DNA from: Pseudogymnoascus destructans
Lineage: Eukaryota > Ascomycota > Leotiomycetes > Thelebolales > Thelebolaceae
DNA length: 64,000 nucleotides
Assembly: GCF_001641265.1 (NCBI RefSeq)
Contig: NW_020167528.1
Span: 1 to 64,000, forward strand
Reading direction: 5' to 3'
Position numbers and translations under genes: made by a program. The first letter of the stretch is position 1. Each line of letters begins with the position of its first letter. Below, one piece after another: positions 32,164-42,876 of the stretch. Under the pieces are notes generated by a model. That model did no database searches. It worked only from the letters and a program-made list of their open reading frames with translations, and had not been told where the DNA came from.

Positions 32164-33535
32164 TTATACGTTTTGGAACCAAGGGTGCTCAAGAGCCTCC
32201 CTGGCCGTGATCCTTCTCGAAGGATCTAGACTCATCATCTTCGTGATGACATCTCGAAAGCATTCGTCAACATCTTCCCACATGGAGAAGGGTTTTCTTG
32301 GGTTAGTAGTTGTGAACTCCGGGACTACAGCCAGGACGAGGTCACGCCACGGAGCAACCGAGTCATCTAGGTGCTCCAAGAGACCTATCAGTCCCGGACG
32401 ATCTGCAAAGTGAGAGAGCAGTCGTTTTACAGTAAGTTTTTCCTTTTCCGCTTCACTTAATCCTTCTATATCAATACGAAAGATAATCTTCTGAAGCATG
32501 GTATAGATGCACTTTAACAAAGTCAGCCAGATATTCCTTCCCATGGAGAGAGATGCACACTTACAACCAGACCGAAAGAAAATATGTCGGAGGGTAGGTT
32601 GATACGGGCGGCAGCATGGGCCTCGGGGCTACGCCACATTGGATTGCCCAGTCGGGCTCCACGGACATTTAACCCAGGTGGAATCATAGAGCCCATCTCA
32701 AGGTCACCAACCTGGACTCGTTTTACCTCGATGTCACCGTCAGGTTTCTCATCATAGTCCACGAAAATGTTGTCAGGCTTGATATCTTGTGAAAGGACAG
32801 AAACTGTCAGCGCCAGTCAAATTCCGACCATGGCTACGGCTTTGCTTACCGCCGTGTAAAATATTCTGTTCATGCAAACGTGCAAGTCCAACTAATGCGC
32901 CCCGCAATATTCTCTTCTTTGTTGCGCCAGAAAGATTCTCTTTCTCAGCCACTCTCAGAAGATGATCAGTGCAGTAATTATAGACAAACAGGAGGTGCTC
33001 GGGAACAGTGTCGATAACGACTCGTAGATTAGGGCAGTCTCTAAGAGGAGTTTGCATATTGAGCTGATACTCAAACTCGGTATGAAAGATGTTCTTGAGG
33101 ACGTATTTCCTTTCATCTTTAGCACTGTTGACCACGGAAGATTAGCAAAATAAGCTGTCGGGTTTCAAAGCGTACGTACACGGCCAGGTAAACACAAGCT
33201 AATATAGGATCCGTCCTGTGTTGGAGCATTCGATCAATCTGGTACTGGATCCCGGATTGACCAACCAGTTTCGTGCCACTCTGTAGGGGTTCGGGCTCTT
33301 TGCTGGAAATCTCAATCTTTGGCTTGACACCAGTTCTACTGCGTTGGTCTAGAGAATCGGGAGCGCTGGAAGCGTTGGGAGCGTTGGAGGCCATGTCATG
33401 AATTGATGATGCATTTGTTGACGCGAATGCAAGGCGATGGCTGCAGGACTGGAATTGGATAGCGGGGAGTCGCGGTATCGGAAGTGGTTTGAAGCCTTTT
33501 AAGAGAGAGAGGAAGGCACGTTGGCGGAATGTCAT
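32164..33535 (-). CDS. Protein kinase-like gene, four exons
   Basis: ATG at 33535. The first exon encodes a basic, hydrophobic N-terminus (MTFRQRAFLSLL, many Arg and Ser, few acids) that could be a mitochondrial presequence. It ends at ACVYLA, followed by an intron of about 57 nt (GTGTACG to CAACAG). Exon 2 has RKYVLKNI (ATP-site Lys) and ends at NILHG. The next intron (GTAAGC to CACAAG) joins to DIKPDN, giving HG-DIKPDNIF as catalytic loop. The expected DFG reads GDLE. RLGNPMWRSPEA is the activation and APE region, and LPSDIFSFGLV is subdomain IX. The last intron (GTAAGT to TTAAAG) leads to the C-lobe (MMSLDPSRRITAREALEHPWF) and a stop at 32164. HRD is HGD and DFG is DLE, so catalysis may be altered. 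Substrate unknown. Confidence 0.82.
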
Positions 33536-34130
33536 AGCGACTAAAAGGAGTCTGAGTAACGAAATAGTGAAGAAGCACACAGAGGCATCCTCTCAGCCGT
33601 GACAATTGGAGTAACGGTTGATACAAGTACCTTACTAATCCGAACTTGGCCTAGTATGAAATAGCCTGCCAATTCAATCAATGTAAGCTAAAAATTATGA
33701 ACTTGAATAACTATGACGTCAATCTAAGCCAAATGGATCGAAGCATCTGTCATGTACGGAGAGTTTATAGCAGATCAGTGGACTGAGTTTATTATCGCCC
33801 GTTTCCCCAACTGCTTTTAAGGAGTCACAGAGTTTGGTACTGTCGACATCGCTGACTTTCCTTTCGTTCTCCGTTCGAAAGCTGATCTGTTCAATGTAAC
33901 CGCCGACCCCTGTCCTCTTGATGCAGACAAGATTGGATATGGACACCTACAGATCAATGGCGGACTGGTTGCCTAATTTGAAAGCCATCAATAAATATAA
34001 ATATGAGCAAGTTTATCCCCCAGACTCAAACATTGGGATCCCTCACAAGTCTTTCGATCACCGTCCTCGCAGGTTTTTTCTCAGCATCCCTCTTCAAGTT
34101 TACGGCAAAGCATCCCTCTCAATTCTCACT
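33536..34130. other. Intergenic region
   Basis: Between the divergent kinase gene and the small ORF at 34131. AT-rich, with no repeat or RNA gene seen. An in-frame extension of the small ORF reaches back to 33918 without any recognisable motif. Confidence 0.4.
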
Positions 34131-34358
34131 ATGTCTGCAAAGTACGTTGCTGGCACGGCTATAAAGACTCTCCAGCACGGTTCGAGGACGATTGTGTTGG
34201 AGTATGTCTCTGAAACTACTGAATGGAAGCGGTCCTATATCAACCAGGACACCCTTGATAAATTCGTCTCTGTTGCTGAGAAATCCCTCGAAACTTTACG
34301 TCCAGACACTGCGTTTGTTTCCATGAAGTATAACAATCTTCTCGAATGCGTCATATAG
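34131..34358 (+). CDS. Small unknown protein, 75 aa
   Basis: I do not recognise it. ORF from ATG 34131 (MSAKYVAGTAIKTLQHG) to TAG 34358, with mixed hydrophobic and charged residues and no signal peptide or Cys pattern. An in-frame upstream ATG at 33918 would add 71 residues, but that part looks less protein-like. A gene-poor 1.6-kb stretch follows. Small, lineage-restricted ORFs are frequent in fungal accessory regions. The call rests only on an ORF with sensible composition. Confidence 0.35.
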   Translation: MSAKYVAGTAIKTLQHGSRTIVLEYVSETTEWKRSYINQDTLDKFVSVAEKSLETLRPDTAFVSMKYNNLLECVI

Positions 34359-35979
34359 TGCTAACCGTGCCATTTCAAATTATAGGGAGAAGGAGCATGA
34401 AAGTGACAGTGATAAAAGAAGCCATTTTTCTGTCCTGGAGTTGGACAAGGCTAAAAACGTTATGGCATCTCGTCATATGGTCAGAAAATGAGGTTCACTT
34501 TTTGTTTGGGTCTGCTACATGACAGCCACCGTTCGTGGCGACTATATAAGCCAATCATGACCGAATCAGATGGATTCCTTGATAGCATAAATAGAACTTA
34601 CGTTTTGTGTAACAATCGAGACACACATTGTGTATAATTGGGAAATGAACCTATCTGGAGGCGGATCTGCCTCACTCACCGCCTTGTGAAGTATTATCCC
34701 ACCAAACAGTTTCAGTCGCAAGGTCAAATACCCGCCATGGCTTTCGAGTGAGCGAGCAAAGTCGTTCATACTTCTCCCCACAACACAGAACCTACCAATA
34801 TTACTGGATCTGCTACCAGCCTTGCTCAGCCTCACCTCCGATAAATTCTCTTTTGCTCACCGAGGCCCATGCAGGTGCCCGTGGAGGAAGTCTTGAGGAT
34901 GGTTATCAAGCGTTATGTGTCACGTGGCAATTGGTACACGCAGGGGGCTGCCAACGAGGCTGCGATTGACCATTTCGCACATCGTCACAGCTGTATCACG
35001 TGAGCTAGATAACGCCAAGCCTAAACAGATTCGCCAACACGTCATTGCTCCAACACCAAAAAGTGATCCAGCACGTCGAACCTTCGAATGTCTCTCAATA
35101 GTTTCCTTCTCTGTGGTTGAATGCCTGTCACCATCACGCGACCCACTCGACAATATTCTGCACGCCCATAGATGATCACGTCACAATTTCGAATGGTTAA
35201 ATTATATAGAGTCTTCACCGTGTTCGGTCCATCTTTTCGTGCCTGAAAGGCACTCAAGCCTGAAGTGTGCCAGGGGCTTCACTGTCTGGTTGCTGAGCAA
35301 GGTCACATGGGCATCGAGCCCCACCACTTGTAAATCGAGCAACAACCTTCATTGCCCCTCATCAACCTCTCCTGAGCGACGATACCGACTCAGTTGTTCT
35401 ATCCGAACCAACCTCATTAAAAAATTCCTTTTCCGCCATCATTAAGGAGCAGTCATTGCGCTTTACTCTTGCGCTTTGCCATATATTTCATTTCACCCAA
35501 CGCTGCACATCTCTACCTTCTCCCATCACCAGCCTGAAGGCATTGGAGCCTAACTGGGCCAGGGTGATTTCGGCCAGTATCGGATTGCTGAGCAAATCAC
35601 ATGGCATCGAGCCCCACCACTTTCACTGAGGGGCAGCCGCCATCGACTATCTTCTATCGTACGTCAGCATCCCCATTCCGCGATTTATTTTTCATCAGAT
35701 TTATCTCTCCACTCGACGCACCCACCTTACGTCCTTCTACCGCTACTTAACATATTCTATCAAAGGTACAAGAGGGTGCCTTTAACTCTGAATACTCGTC
35801 ACCTCCTTCGGCCTTTGCGCAAATAGGCAACCTCATTCTACAGCCACGTCTTCTACAGCCAAGGTAAATATCAGGATGAGCATCTCCAACTCCACAGCTA
35901 CTTATGTTATATAGGCGATAGTCACATTCCACCGATTCATCTATAAGCAGGCAGGATCCTTAGCACACTTTTTGTGATC
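34359..35979. other. Gene-poor stretch with a duplicated segment of about 100 bp
   Basis: No supported gene. Two related segments lie about 300 bp apart, near 35235-35330 and 35525-35640. Both contain a GCCTGAA word, GATTGCTGAGCAA or GGTTGCTGAGCAA, TCACATGG and GCATCGAGCCCCACCACTT. They are probably an ancient local duplication of upstream sequence. Short ORFs on both strands lack motifs. Confidence 0.45.
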
Positions 35980-36087
35980 ATGGCGGTCAGATATTTTGAA
36001 CTTCCATTTTACGCCCTCAAAGTACCTATAGCTGACACATGTGTACCTTTGTAGATCGGCGACGACGCTCTTGTTGGAACGGATGAG

Positions 36088-36303
36088 ATGATCCAGATTA
36101 ATACCTTTCCCCCAGACAATTCCAGCGAAAGGACGATATTGTTCAAAGGCTATTATCTTTCAATCTACAACAAGGAAACAGGAGACAACAAAACCCATAT
36201 AATGAACCAACCCATTACAACCACATATGAGAGTTATACGGTGCCTGCCGGGTATTCTGTTCACGTCAGAGGCGCTACCGTAATGCCAGGATTAGATCTT
36301 TGA
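36088..36303 (+). CDS. Small unknown protein, possibly with a mini first exon
   Basis: An ORF of 71 codons (MIQINTFPPDNSS...HVRGATVMPGLDL). An ATG at 35980 starts MAVRYFELPFYALK in the same frame, followed by GTACCT...TTGTAG at 36022-36054 and then IGDDALVGTDEM, which reads straight into the ORF. If that 33-nt stretch is spliced, the protein has about 102 residues. 33 nt is shorter than other introns here, so this model is uncertain. The composition suggests a compact beta-rich protein. I do not recognise the family and propose no function. Confidence 0.45.
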   Translation: MIQINTFPPDNSSERTILFKGYYLSIYNKETGDNKTHIMNQPITTTYESYTVPAGYSVHVRGATVMPGLDL

Positions 36304-36430
36304 TATCTTCAAGTAGCCGTGGCATGCCCATAATGCCAGTGGCGGTCTACGACTATCAATTTCTAGTTATAACTCTTAAAATTTCAAGAGACATTACGCC
36401 CTCTCTGTTCCTAATAGACTCCATTGCAGC

Positions 36431-36689
36431 ATGAGCAACGTACGAAAACGCCAAAGCCAGAATTCATGTAGAAGCAGAAGTACTTTGACAAACAAGGCAT
36501 ATGAGTACGCAGAACTATACAGCGCAGATGTTGCCTTGATCATCTACCAGAAGGGGCGCTATTATACTTACGTATCCTCTGGCAATCCATGTTTTCCACC
36601 ATCCATGAAAGAAATTGTAGGTACTCTTCTGACTTTGATGACTTTTTACTAATTAGTGGCAAGATGAATTCTTTTCCTGTTCCTATTAA
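36431..36689 (+). CDS. Mini MADS-box-like protein (SRF-TF-like), two exons
   Basis: Begins MSNVRKRQSQN at 36431. Residues about 18-50 (LTNKAYEYAELYSADVALII, then YQKGRYYTY) follow the MADS-box order: a basic helix, KA-E-LY-ADVALII, and a beta hairpin with GR-YTY. The first coding segment ends at MKEI. A 40-nt intron (36617-36656, GTAGGT to AATTAG) joins WQDEFFSCSY and a TAA at 36687-36689. The protein is only about 72 residues, so it has a dimerisation/DNA-binding core and no activation domain. Such short MADS-like ORFs occur in fungal accessory regions. DNA binding is inferred from the motif, and a target is unknown. Confidence 0.6.
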
Positions 36690-36929
36690 TATGTTGCAAC
36701 GGAAACGCAATCCAGAGCAAGTGGGAAGTAAAGAATAGGGGTGCGAAGATACGCCACGGCGCCAAGTAGACGGGATGAGGCCCTCACCAAATGACCGATG
36801 GCATTGATAACCTCTCCCCACCAACAGTGCAGGTTCATGCATGCAAATCAAATATGTTGCTATAGCTGGCTCTACATAGTGTGAAAGTGGTATATGCGCC
36901 TTTAATTAGTATCTGCTGTCGTTCATAAG

Positions 36930-37330
36930 CCGGCTCTGAATAGGACAGATCATTTCCTTAAATTTAACTATGCTCTCTTGCATTTGTTGAAACCTGCCTG
37001 TTCAAATGTGAAGAAGAGACCACCAACGACGGAAGACGTGTCTGTGGTGGCTAATGGCCAGAAGTCGTAACCGACAGCAACGGCATGGGGGGCGTGGTTA
37101 ACCCCTGACGATCGCGCCACCCCACGGGACCATCCGATGATCCACCATCATATTTCTTCTGATGGCACTCTGGAAAGTACGTACTGATGTACTGCCCCGC
37201 TACGTCCCTCTGAAGTTGTTTCAAACAAGGGTAGGTTGGTAGGAATAAGGCTTTCACAAGCAGTAGCATCCCAAAGTGCGAACTCAGAGCAAGATTTAAT
37301 ATGAGTCACCATTGTACTATTACCTTCTAT
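36930..37330. repeat. Duplicated upstream block, copy 1
   Basis: Matches 38780-39330: GCAGATCAT or ACAGATCAT, TTAAATTTAA, CTGCCTGTTCAAA-GTGAA, GTGGCTAATGGCCA and AAGTCGTAACCGA occur in the same order at similar spacing. It lies upstream of the pseudokinase at 37650. 36690-36929 and 37331-37649 hold no other gene; 37331-37649 is the presumed promoter and leader. Confidence 0.75.
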
Positions 37331-37649
37331 AGTCTGCGATACCAAAGACTTCTATGCCCCCTAACAGAATCTATATATTGTTACGGTTTTCCCAGGCTCC
37401 ATCACTCTCCATCGCTACTTTCTCCCTTTGTTCTCCTCATTGACTCAAGTGTTCCACCCATCAAATGCTACAGCATTTCTATGCTTAGTCTCATCACAGC
37501 AAACGTATCACTAGCAGAGGGCATTCTTAAAAACGTCAACGTTAACTTGTCGATTTTGCCTGTACAAGGTAGTTCGTCTCGCAAGCCCGCTTCTCTAATC
37601 TTCTGCTGCTTGCCAGCAGTTCGCCTCCGACCATCCGCCTCTATTTCCA

Positions 37650-38722
37650 ATGTCTCTTCGCTCAGTTAGTATGAGGGGAGGACAGGAGACACAGCTTGCT
37701 GATACTCTAACGCCTGTTGTTGAGAAGAGTCATTCTCGCTCCCCATTAATGTTTCTGGAACAGCCCCATCCATTGTCCAGAACCGAGAGGGACTTTTGGT
37801 CCGCAGGAAAGAGTGATATTCCATCATTTGGTTGCAATCCATGGGACTTTTATGAAAAGTTTTTAGAACTCAAATCGGGGACAATCCTAGTCGTCGGCAA
37901 TGATAGGTCTACAGTGCGAGCAATTCAAGAGTGTGACGTTGTTCGATCCTCAGGCGAACACGACGTTGAAACTGCAACATTAACCTATCAATCTCTTCTC
38001 TCCATCCGACATCCCAATTTTGTTGATGTTTGTGAGTCGTATGTGTTTGAAAGCCAGGTATTTGTTATCACTGAATATGTTGGATTTTGTCTTGATGATA
38101 TATTACAACGCTCCCTCCGCCTCTCAGAGCCTGAGATAGCTTATGTTATCAGTCAAGTGAGTTGAACCTTATGTTCTCCATCCAACGCCAGTACTAATTC
38201 AATAGGTTCTGGCGGGCATAATATTCATCTGGTCGAGAAAACTCGAGCATCCTCGTATATCAACACGGAATGTTTTCATATCTCCGAACGGCGAGGTCAA
38301 GATCGGTGAGCAACAGTCACCACAGTGCAGATTTCCAGACTGACCAACCCTTCTAGATCCTACGGATTTTCCGAGCAGTGATGGCCAAAGTTCGAGAAAC
38401 ATGGAATGTTTGAAGACCCTCATGCTACGCATGATGCATGCGACCAATGAGACGGTGAAAAATCTTCCAGCAGAGTCATGCTCAGCTGAGGCAGTCAGCT
38501 TTATGGCGGCCACTTCTTGGGCGTCTCCTTGTGTACTCTCTGATGTAAGTCTCTAGATGTAATGCATTGTTTGCCGCTGATGGTTTCCAGCACGTATTTA
38601 TAACTCGCTGTTCGAGCACTGCGACGGTCCTGAAGCCTCTCTGTGTATTGTCTAACATCATGGTTGGTCAAAATGTGAGTTTATTTAAAGGATTTCAGGA
38701 CAGATGTCTGTGCCTTGAATAA
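37650..38722 (+). CDS. Pseudokinase 1
   Basis: ATG at 37650 (an in-frame alternative is at 37668). Exon 1 encodes an N-terminal region and an N-lobe-like part (DFYEKFLELKSGTILVVGND, HDVETATLTYQSLLSIRHPNF) and ends at YVISQ. An intron of about 47 nt (GTGAGT to AATAG) joins VLAGIIFIWSRKLEHPRIST. The catalytic loop HRDxKxxN is replaced by EHPRISTRN, and the DFG region by KIDP across a second intron. The ATP-binding Lys is not evident. A third intron near 38545-38590 leads to the C-terminus (stop at 38720-38722). It is most likely a catalytically dead kinase-fold protein. Exon boundaries match those of the gene at 43052-51345, so the two are paralogues. This kind of protein is frequent in fungal accessory DNA; the role is unknown. 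Confidence 0.6.
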
Positions 38723-38779
38723 TGATCAGCTGTTCCTTGGCACAGAACAGTCATTAGATCTATAGATATAGGAGCAAAC

Positions 38780-39330
38780 ACTGAATCCTCGCCTGAATGA
38801 GGGCAGATCATCTCATTAAATTTAAGACTGCTTCCTTGTATTCTTTGAATCTGCCTGTTCAAACGTGAAAAAGAGACTGCCAACGTCGGAATGACATGTT
38901 CGCGGTGGCTAATGGCCAAAAGTCGTAACCGATGGGGTGGAGGTTTAATGGGTGGAGGTTCAATGGGTGGAGGATAAATGGGTGGAAGATTATTGTATGG
39001 AGGTTCAATAGGAACGGCACGAGTGAGCGATGAGGACAGAATAGAGGTGGTTAGTTAACCTCTGTCGATCGATGGGGACCACCCTGACCCACTTTGGAGG
39101 TACGTACTGGTACGTACTGGTACGTACTGGTACATACTGCCTACGTCACCCTGGAGTTGTGAGGATCGGCCTATAATAAACAAGGGTAAGGACAGGGCTT
39201 TCGCAACCCCTTCAAGCAAAAAGGTCACAAAAGCGCGAATGTTGGTTAAGTTGCAGTGGGAGTCATATTGTTCTATTGCATACGAATGCCCTTTTCCTGC
39301 ACCCCACTTTGTTCATCGTTACTTCCTCTC
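38780..39330. repeat. Duplicated upstream block, copy 2, with short tandem expansions
   Basis: Second copy of the 36930-37330 block, but no pseudokinase ORF follows it. It contains two local expansions absent from copy 1: about five units of AATGGGTGGAGGTTC-type sequence (38935-39015) and GTACGTACTG repeated three times plus a GTACATACTG variant (about 39104-39140). Copy 1 has a single GTACGTACTG at about 37176. Confidence 0.75.
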
Positions 39331-40145
39331 TTTCTATTTCATTCTTGTCAAGCCAGTGACAAGAACTTCTCCTGTCCCAGTCTTCACTAGATGAACAAAG
39401 CAGTCACGCCAGAGAAAGTATCCCCCTCGTCTTGTTGAAAGATATTTACCAGAATCAGCTACTCGTAGAGCCTGTGCATTGACTGCATCCTTCAAAATGG
39501 CGCCTCATGAACTGTGACCCCCTCTTCATAAAACGTCACAACCTGCTGCCGACGATTGCTGGTATGATGAGAATTTGGTATTATAGCCTCTGGGAACCAC
39601 CGCATGGTTATCTGCCGGGGGTTATCGATATGATCAGGTGGTGCTTAAATTGAGAGGACTTGTGCCTGAAAAGGGCCATATTACGTTTCCTTCACGCTAA
39701 TCTGTCTCTAGATGTACCAATAAAGCACTCATCGCCCATACCTATGCCGTCATGAGTGCGCTTAGCCATAAGCACAAGAATTTTTGCCGCCTGCCGTCAC
39801 GCCGTGCCCACCCAAAGCTTCGCTCTTAGGCGGTAGCGACAACTGCCTTGCTATCACTAAATCTCCCCTTGTACCTGTGCTCCTACTAATTACAAGCCGG
39901 AAAGAAAAGCCCCTCGGATCCACTTGAAATAAGTTAATTTAGTGCCAAATGAACCCTCACCTGCATTTTCGAGAAAGTTTCCTTACTGATAGCAATCACG
40001 TGGGAAATTATGGCTCTCTTATACTTAATTACTCTCCAGACGCCCCAGCAATCCTGGTTGCAAATTACTCTGCAATGTCATGATACCGTTGCCACTTCTA
40101 CTATGCACCCACGTGACTCTCAAAGGAAAAGGAACTTCTGACATT
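39331..40145. other. Gene-free stretch
   Basis: Downstream of the duplicated block and of the convergent DUF3723 stop codon. Continues sequence resembling the leader of pseudokinase 1 for a short way (TTCCTGCACCCCACTTTGTT), then shows no coding or repeat structure I can support. Confidence 0.4.
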
Positions 40146-42761
40146 TTACGGTAGCTCATTCCCATCGGTGCAGACAACCATCTTCCGTGCGTGGTAAGTG
40201 TGAGACAGATCTTCGGTGGCCTTGCGTTTCAAACCGATGACTCTCTTGGTTGCATCCGTGTGGAGCTTCACTGCAGATTCATGCATCTTATCAATAGCAA
40301 GCTCGTCTTCTGCAATAAGGAGGATTGTGTGTGTCCTATTATTGACGACTACCTGAAAGCATTCTTCGGGGCTCATCATTCGCATATATGTGTTGAAAGC
40401 CCTGATTCCTCTAGTCATGTAATCGTTGACCAACCGTTCGATGTTAGACGGATTCTCTGGATCGACTGCGAGTGGTGTTAGGTATTTCCAAGTACCGTCC
40501 TCCCATCTAATAAGATTGATGTCTATCTCTCTCTCCAGTCGCTCTCTCTCCAGCCTCTCCAGCCTCTCCCTCTCCAGCCTCTCCCTCTCCAGCCTCTCCC
40601 TCTCCAGCCTCTCCCTCTCCAGCCTCTCCCTCTCCAGCCTCTCCTTCTCCAGCCTCTCCCTCTCCAGCCTCTCCCTCTCCAGCCTCTCCCTCTCCAGCCT
40701 CTCCCTCTCCAACCGCTGCTTTTCCAACCACGCTTCCCTTTGCTTTTTATGTTCCAGAAGCTTCCGCTTCCATCTTTCTTGCTCGGCTGGCGTCGGGCTG
40801 TTCGTAGGCTGCTCTGGGTGACCACCATCACCCATTCCTTCCGCCTGAGGTTGGCTTGGACCTGCTTCTGGGACAAACAGGCCCCCGTCATCTTCTGCAG
40901 GTTCTAGCGCACTAGGTGACCGGTCCGTTCGGGTCCCGACCGTGTGCTGTTGACCATCAGGACTTGGGCCATGAGGTAAATCTCTGAAGTCTGGAGCAGG
41001 AGGGAGAGATGGAGAGCGGCCATGGCTACTACCCTCTGCAGTTGGCCTCCAGGTCGGCCAGCCAAAGAAGGCAAGATAAACTTGTTTTCGGATGAAGAAG
41101 TTTGTGATGCCTTTGCCTTGCTGGTCGCTCTCGTCATGGAGGTGATTGATAAACCAGAATTTCTGATCCTCGTTGAATTGCAGCCTGTGTGGGGTGCCGC
41201 ATCTATGGGCTATCCCTACTCCGGATCCCGACGTAACAAGCGGGGGATGCTTCGATGGTGGGGTTTGCTCGGCGAGTGCAGCTGGATACTGCTGCAAATG
41301 CTTTATCCTGGTACTGGTAAACCCCAGCTGGTCTGCCAAGTCAGCAAAGTGGCGGAGGACGGTTCGGTCTGCCATCGCTGCAGGTTGCATCACGCGGCAC
41401 TCCTTCACTGGTTCCCTCGGCATATCCGCGAAGTGCCGCATGGCATACGCAATGATCTGCCGGTACCCGAGATCGACTTGGTCTCTGCGCGTCCCCTGCC
41501 CGTACACAAAAGCATTCTCGGCGACCTGAATCTTAGTCTGGCCATCCATGATCCGAACGCGGCCGTCCTCTTGATCAACAGGGGAGAATAGTTGCTTAAA
41601 GGCATGAGAGATCTGGACATTGTCGCCCGTTAGCTGCTTGACGCAGTTCGCAAGACGCTCCAAGTACCTAATGTCCTTGAAGAAGGTTGCGAGCGATGGA
41701 ATTAGGCCATCAATGCACGTTAGCCGGCTCCAGATATCATCTCGCTCGCAGTCGTCGAAAGCGCTGAATAGCTCCCCCCCACGCACTCGAATGCGGAGGA
41801 ACTCCGCGTCCGCCGTTGACGCTCGTGGTGCCTTCATCTCTAAAGCCTTCACTGTCGCTTGATCAATCTTCCCCATGGCAGCTTTATTGTCACGTACAAG
41901 ATCGGACCAGACCTGCTTGATGCGGCGGAGGTAGTGTAAAAGTTCCTGTACCGAGAGAAATCAGCCAAAATTAATCATCCATGCCAGCCCTCTGCCTACC
42001 GTATCACACTTCAGAGCCATCACTGTATGCAGTGTACTGATCTTCATCCCGCCCCAGAGACCTGGGATGTCCAGCAAGTCATCGAATGCTGCCGTTAGTG
42101 TCTCATTACGGGTGAGCGTCAGCAGGTACCCCTTCCGCTTGCCTCGCAGGCGCGCCTTCCACCGCATTTCAAAGTTAAAATTCCGCTGGAAATGGTAGCG
42201 CCGCATCTTGTAGTAAATCTCGCCATCGGAGGGCTTCTCCTCGTTGGAGTATTCTTCAACGAGGCATGTTTTTAGGTCGACATTCAGGTCTAGACACACG
42301 TTAGCACGACCCATATGTCAGAAGGCCTCAATCTTACCTGAGAGGTACAGATCAACTGTCCACCAATGGTCCCCAGGATGGAGAAATTCCCGTCCAGCTT
42401 CGATCCTGTGCCAGCCGTGGAGACACTCGAGATGGAAGCCAGTCGGAAATTCTAGCAGGGGATAATTAGGGTCCTCATCATTAGTCAGCAAGTCGTCTGC
42501 CGTCCCTCCCAACCGCTGCAATGCAGCATCGAGGCTTTCATGGTCGATGATCGCAGGGACGTGATTGCAGAGAGGCACTCGATGACATCCTTCCTTCTGA
42601 AAACAATCCATCAGGAAGTCTGCTTGTCTCTGGCTGTATTCACGTGGCTGATCTTGGCGGAAAAAGAGCACGTCGAGACTGATGCGCGCAGTACCCTTGT
42701 ACTTCAGTCGCCGCTCTTCCTCGAGCATGGAGTCCTCGTTTTGGGCTCGAGACTGCTGCAT
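40146..42761 (-). CDS. DUF3723 family protein (Starship-associated cargo type)
   Basis: ATG at 42761. Exon 1 (KYKGTARISLDVL, SQRQADFLMDCF, GFHLECLHGWHRIEAGREFL, DHWWTVDLYLS) ends near 42336. An intron (GTAAGA to TCTAG) joins DLNVDLK...EEYSNEEKPSDGEIYYKMRRY. A second intron (about 41946-42000, GTAGGC to TACAG) joins ELLHYLRRIKQVW. The long last exon contains a Pro/Ser-rich linker, an Arg/Glu/Leu repeat (separate entry) and a conserved end (IRWEDGTWKYLTPL, MMSPEECFQVV), finishing at 40146. The hallmarks are those of DUF3723, a family of unknown biochemical role repeatedly found as Starship cargo. About 820 codons after splicing, with all frames open. Divergent from the pseudokinase at 43052, with a palindrome in between. 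Confidence 0.85.
40523..40740 (-). repeat. Coding minisatellite, RLERE repeats in the DUF3723 gene
   Basis: On the plus strand CTCTCCCTCTCCAGC recurs about a dozen times, mostly at an 18-bp step (CTCTCCCTCTCCAGCCTC-like). On the coding strand it gives LERERLERER with one LEKER variant. The length is in frame. It would form a single long, highly charged alpha helix or coiled coil. Copy number is likely variable between strains, because perfect repeats slip easily. Confidence 0.9.
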
Positions 42762-42842
42762 ATCGATGGATGAAGGCAGTGGACCAGAATGGAGCAGGAA
42801 AGAGGAGAAGAATGGTAGGAATGAATGTGCCCTGGGACGGGT

Positions 42843-42876
42843 GGTACTTATACCATCGGGCGATGGTATAAGTACC
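42843..42876. promoter_or_regulatory. Perfect 16-bp-arm palindrome between divergent genes
   Basis: GGTACTTATACCATCG (42843-42858), spacer GG, then its exact reverse complement (42861-42876). It lies in the 290-bp space between the start codons of DUF3723 (42761, leftward) and pseudokinase 2 (43052, rightward). A shared operator for a dimeric regulator is a reasonable guess, and a transcript hairpin is the alternative. Only the palindrome is observed. Confidence 0.7.

Noticed and set aside
36022..36054. 33-nt intron giving a longer version of the small gene at 36088
   Set aside because: Not fully rejected: splice motifs and frame fit well, but the length is below that of other introns in the window, so I kept the shorter ORF as the reported feature.
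40507..40891. Alternative-frame ORFs made of GEGEAGEGEA or WRGRGWRGRG repeats
   Set aside because: They are other-frame translations of the coding minisatellite in DUF3723.
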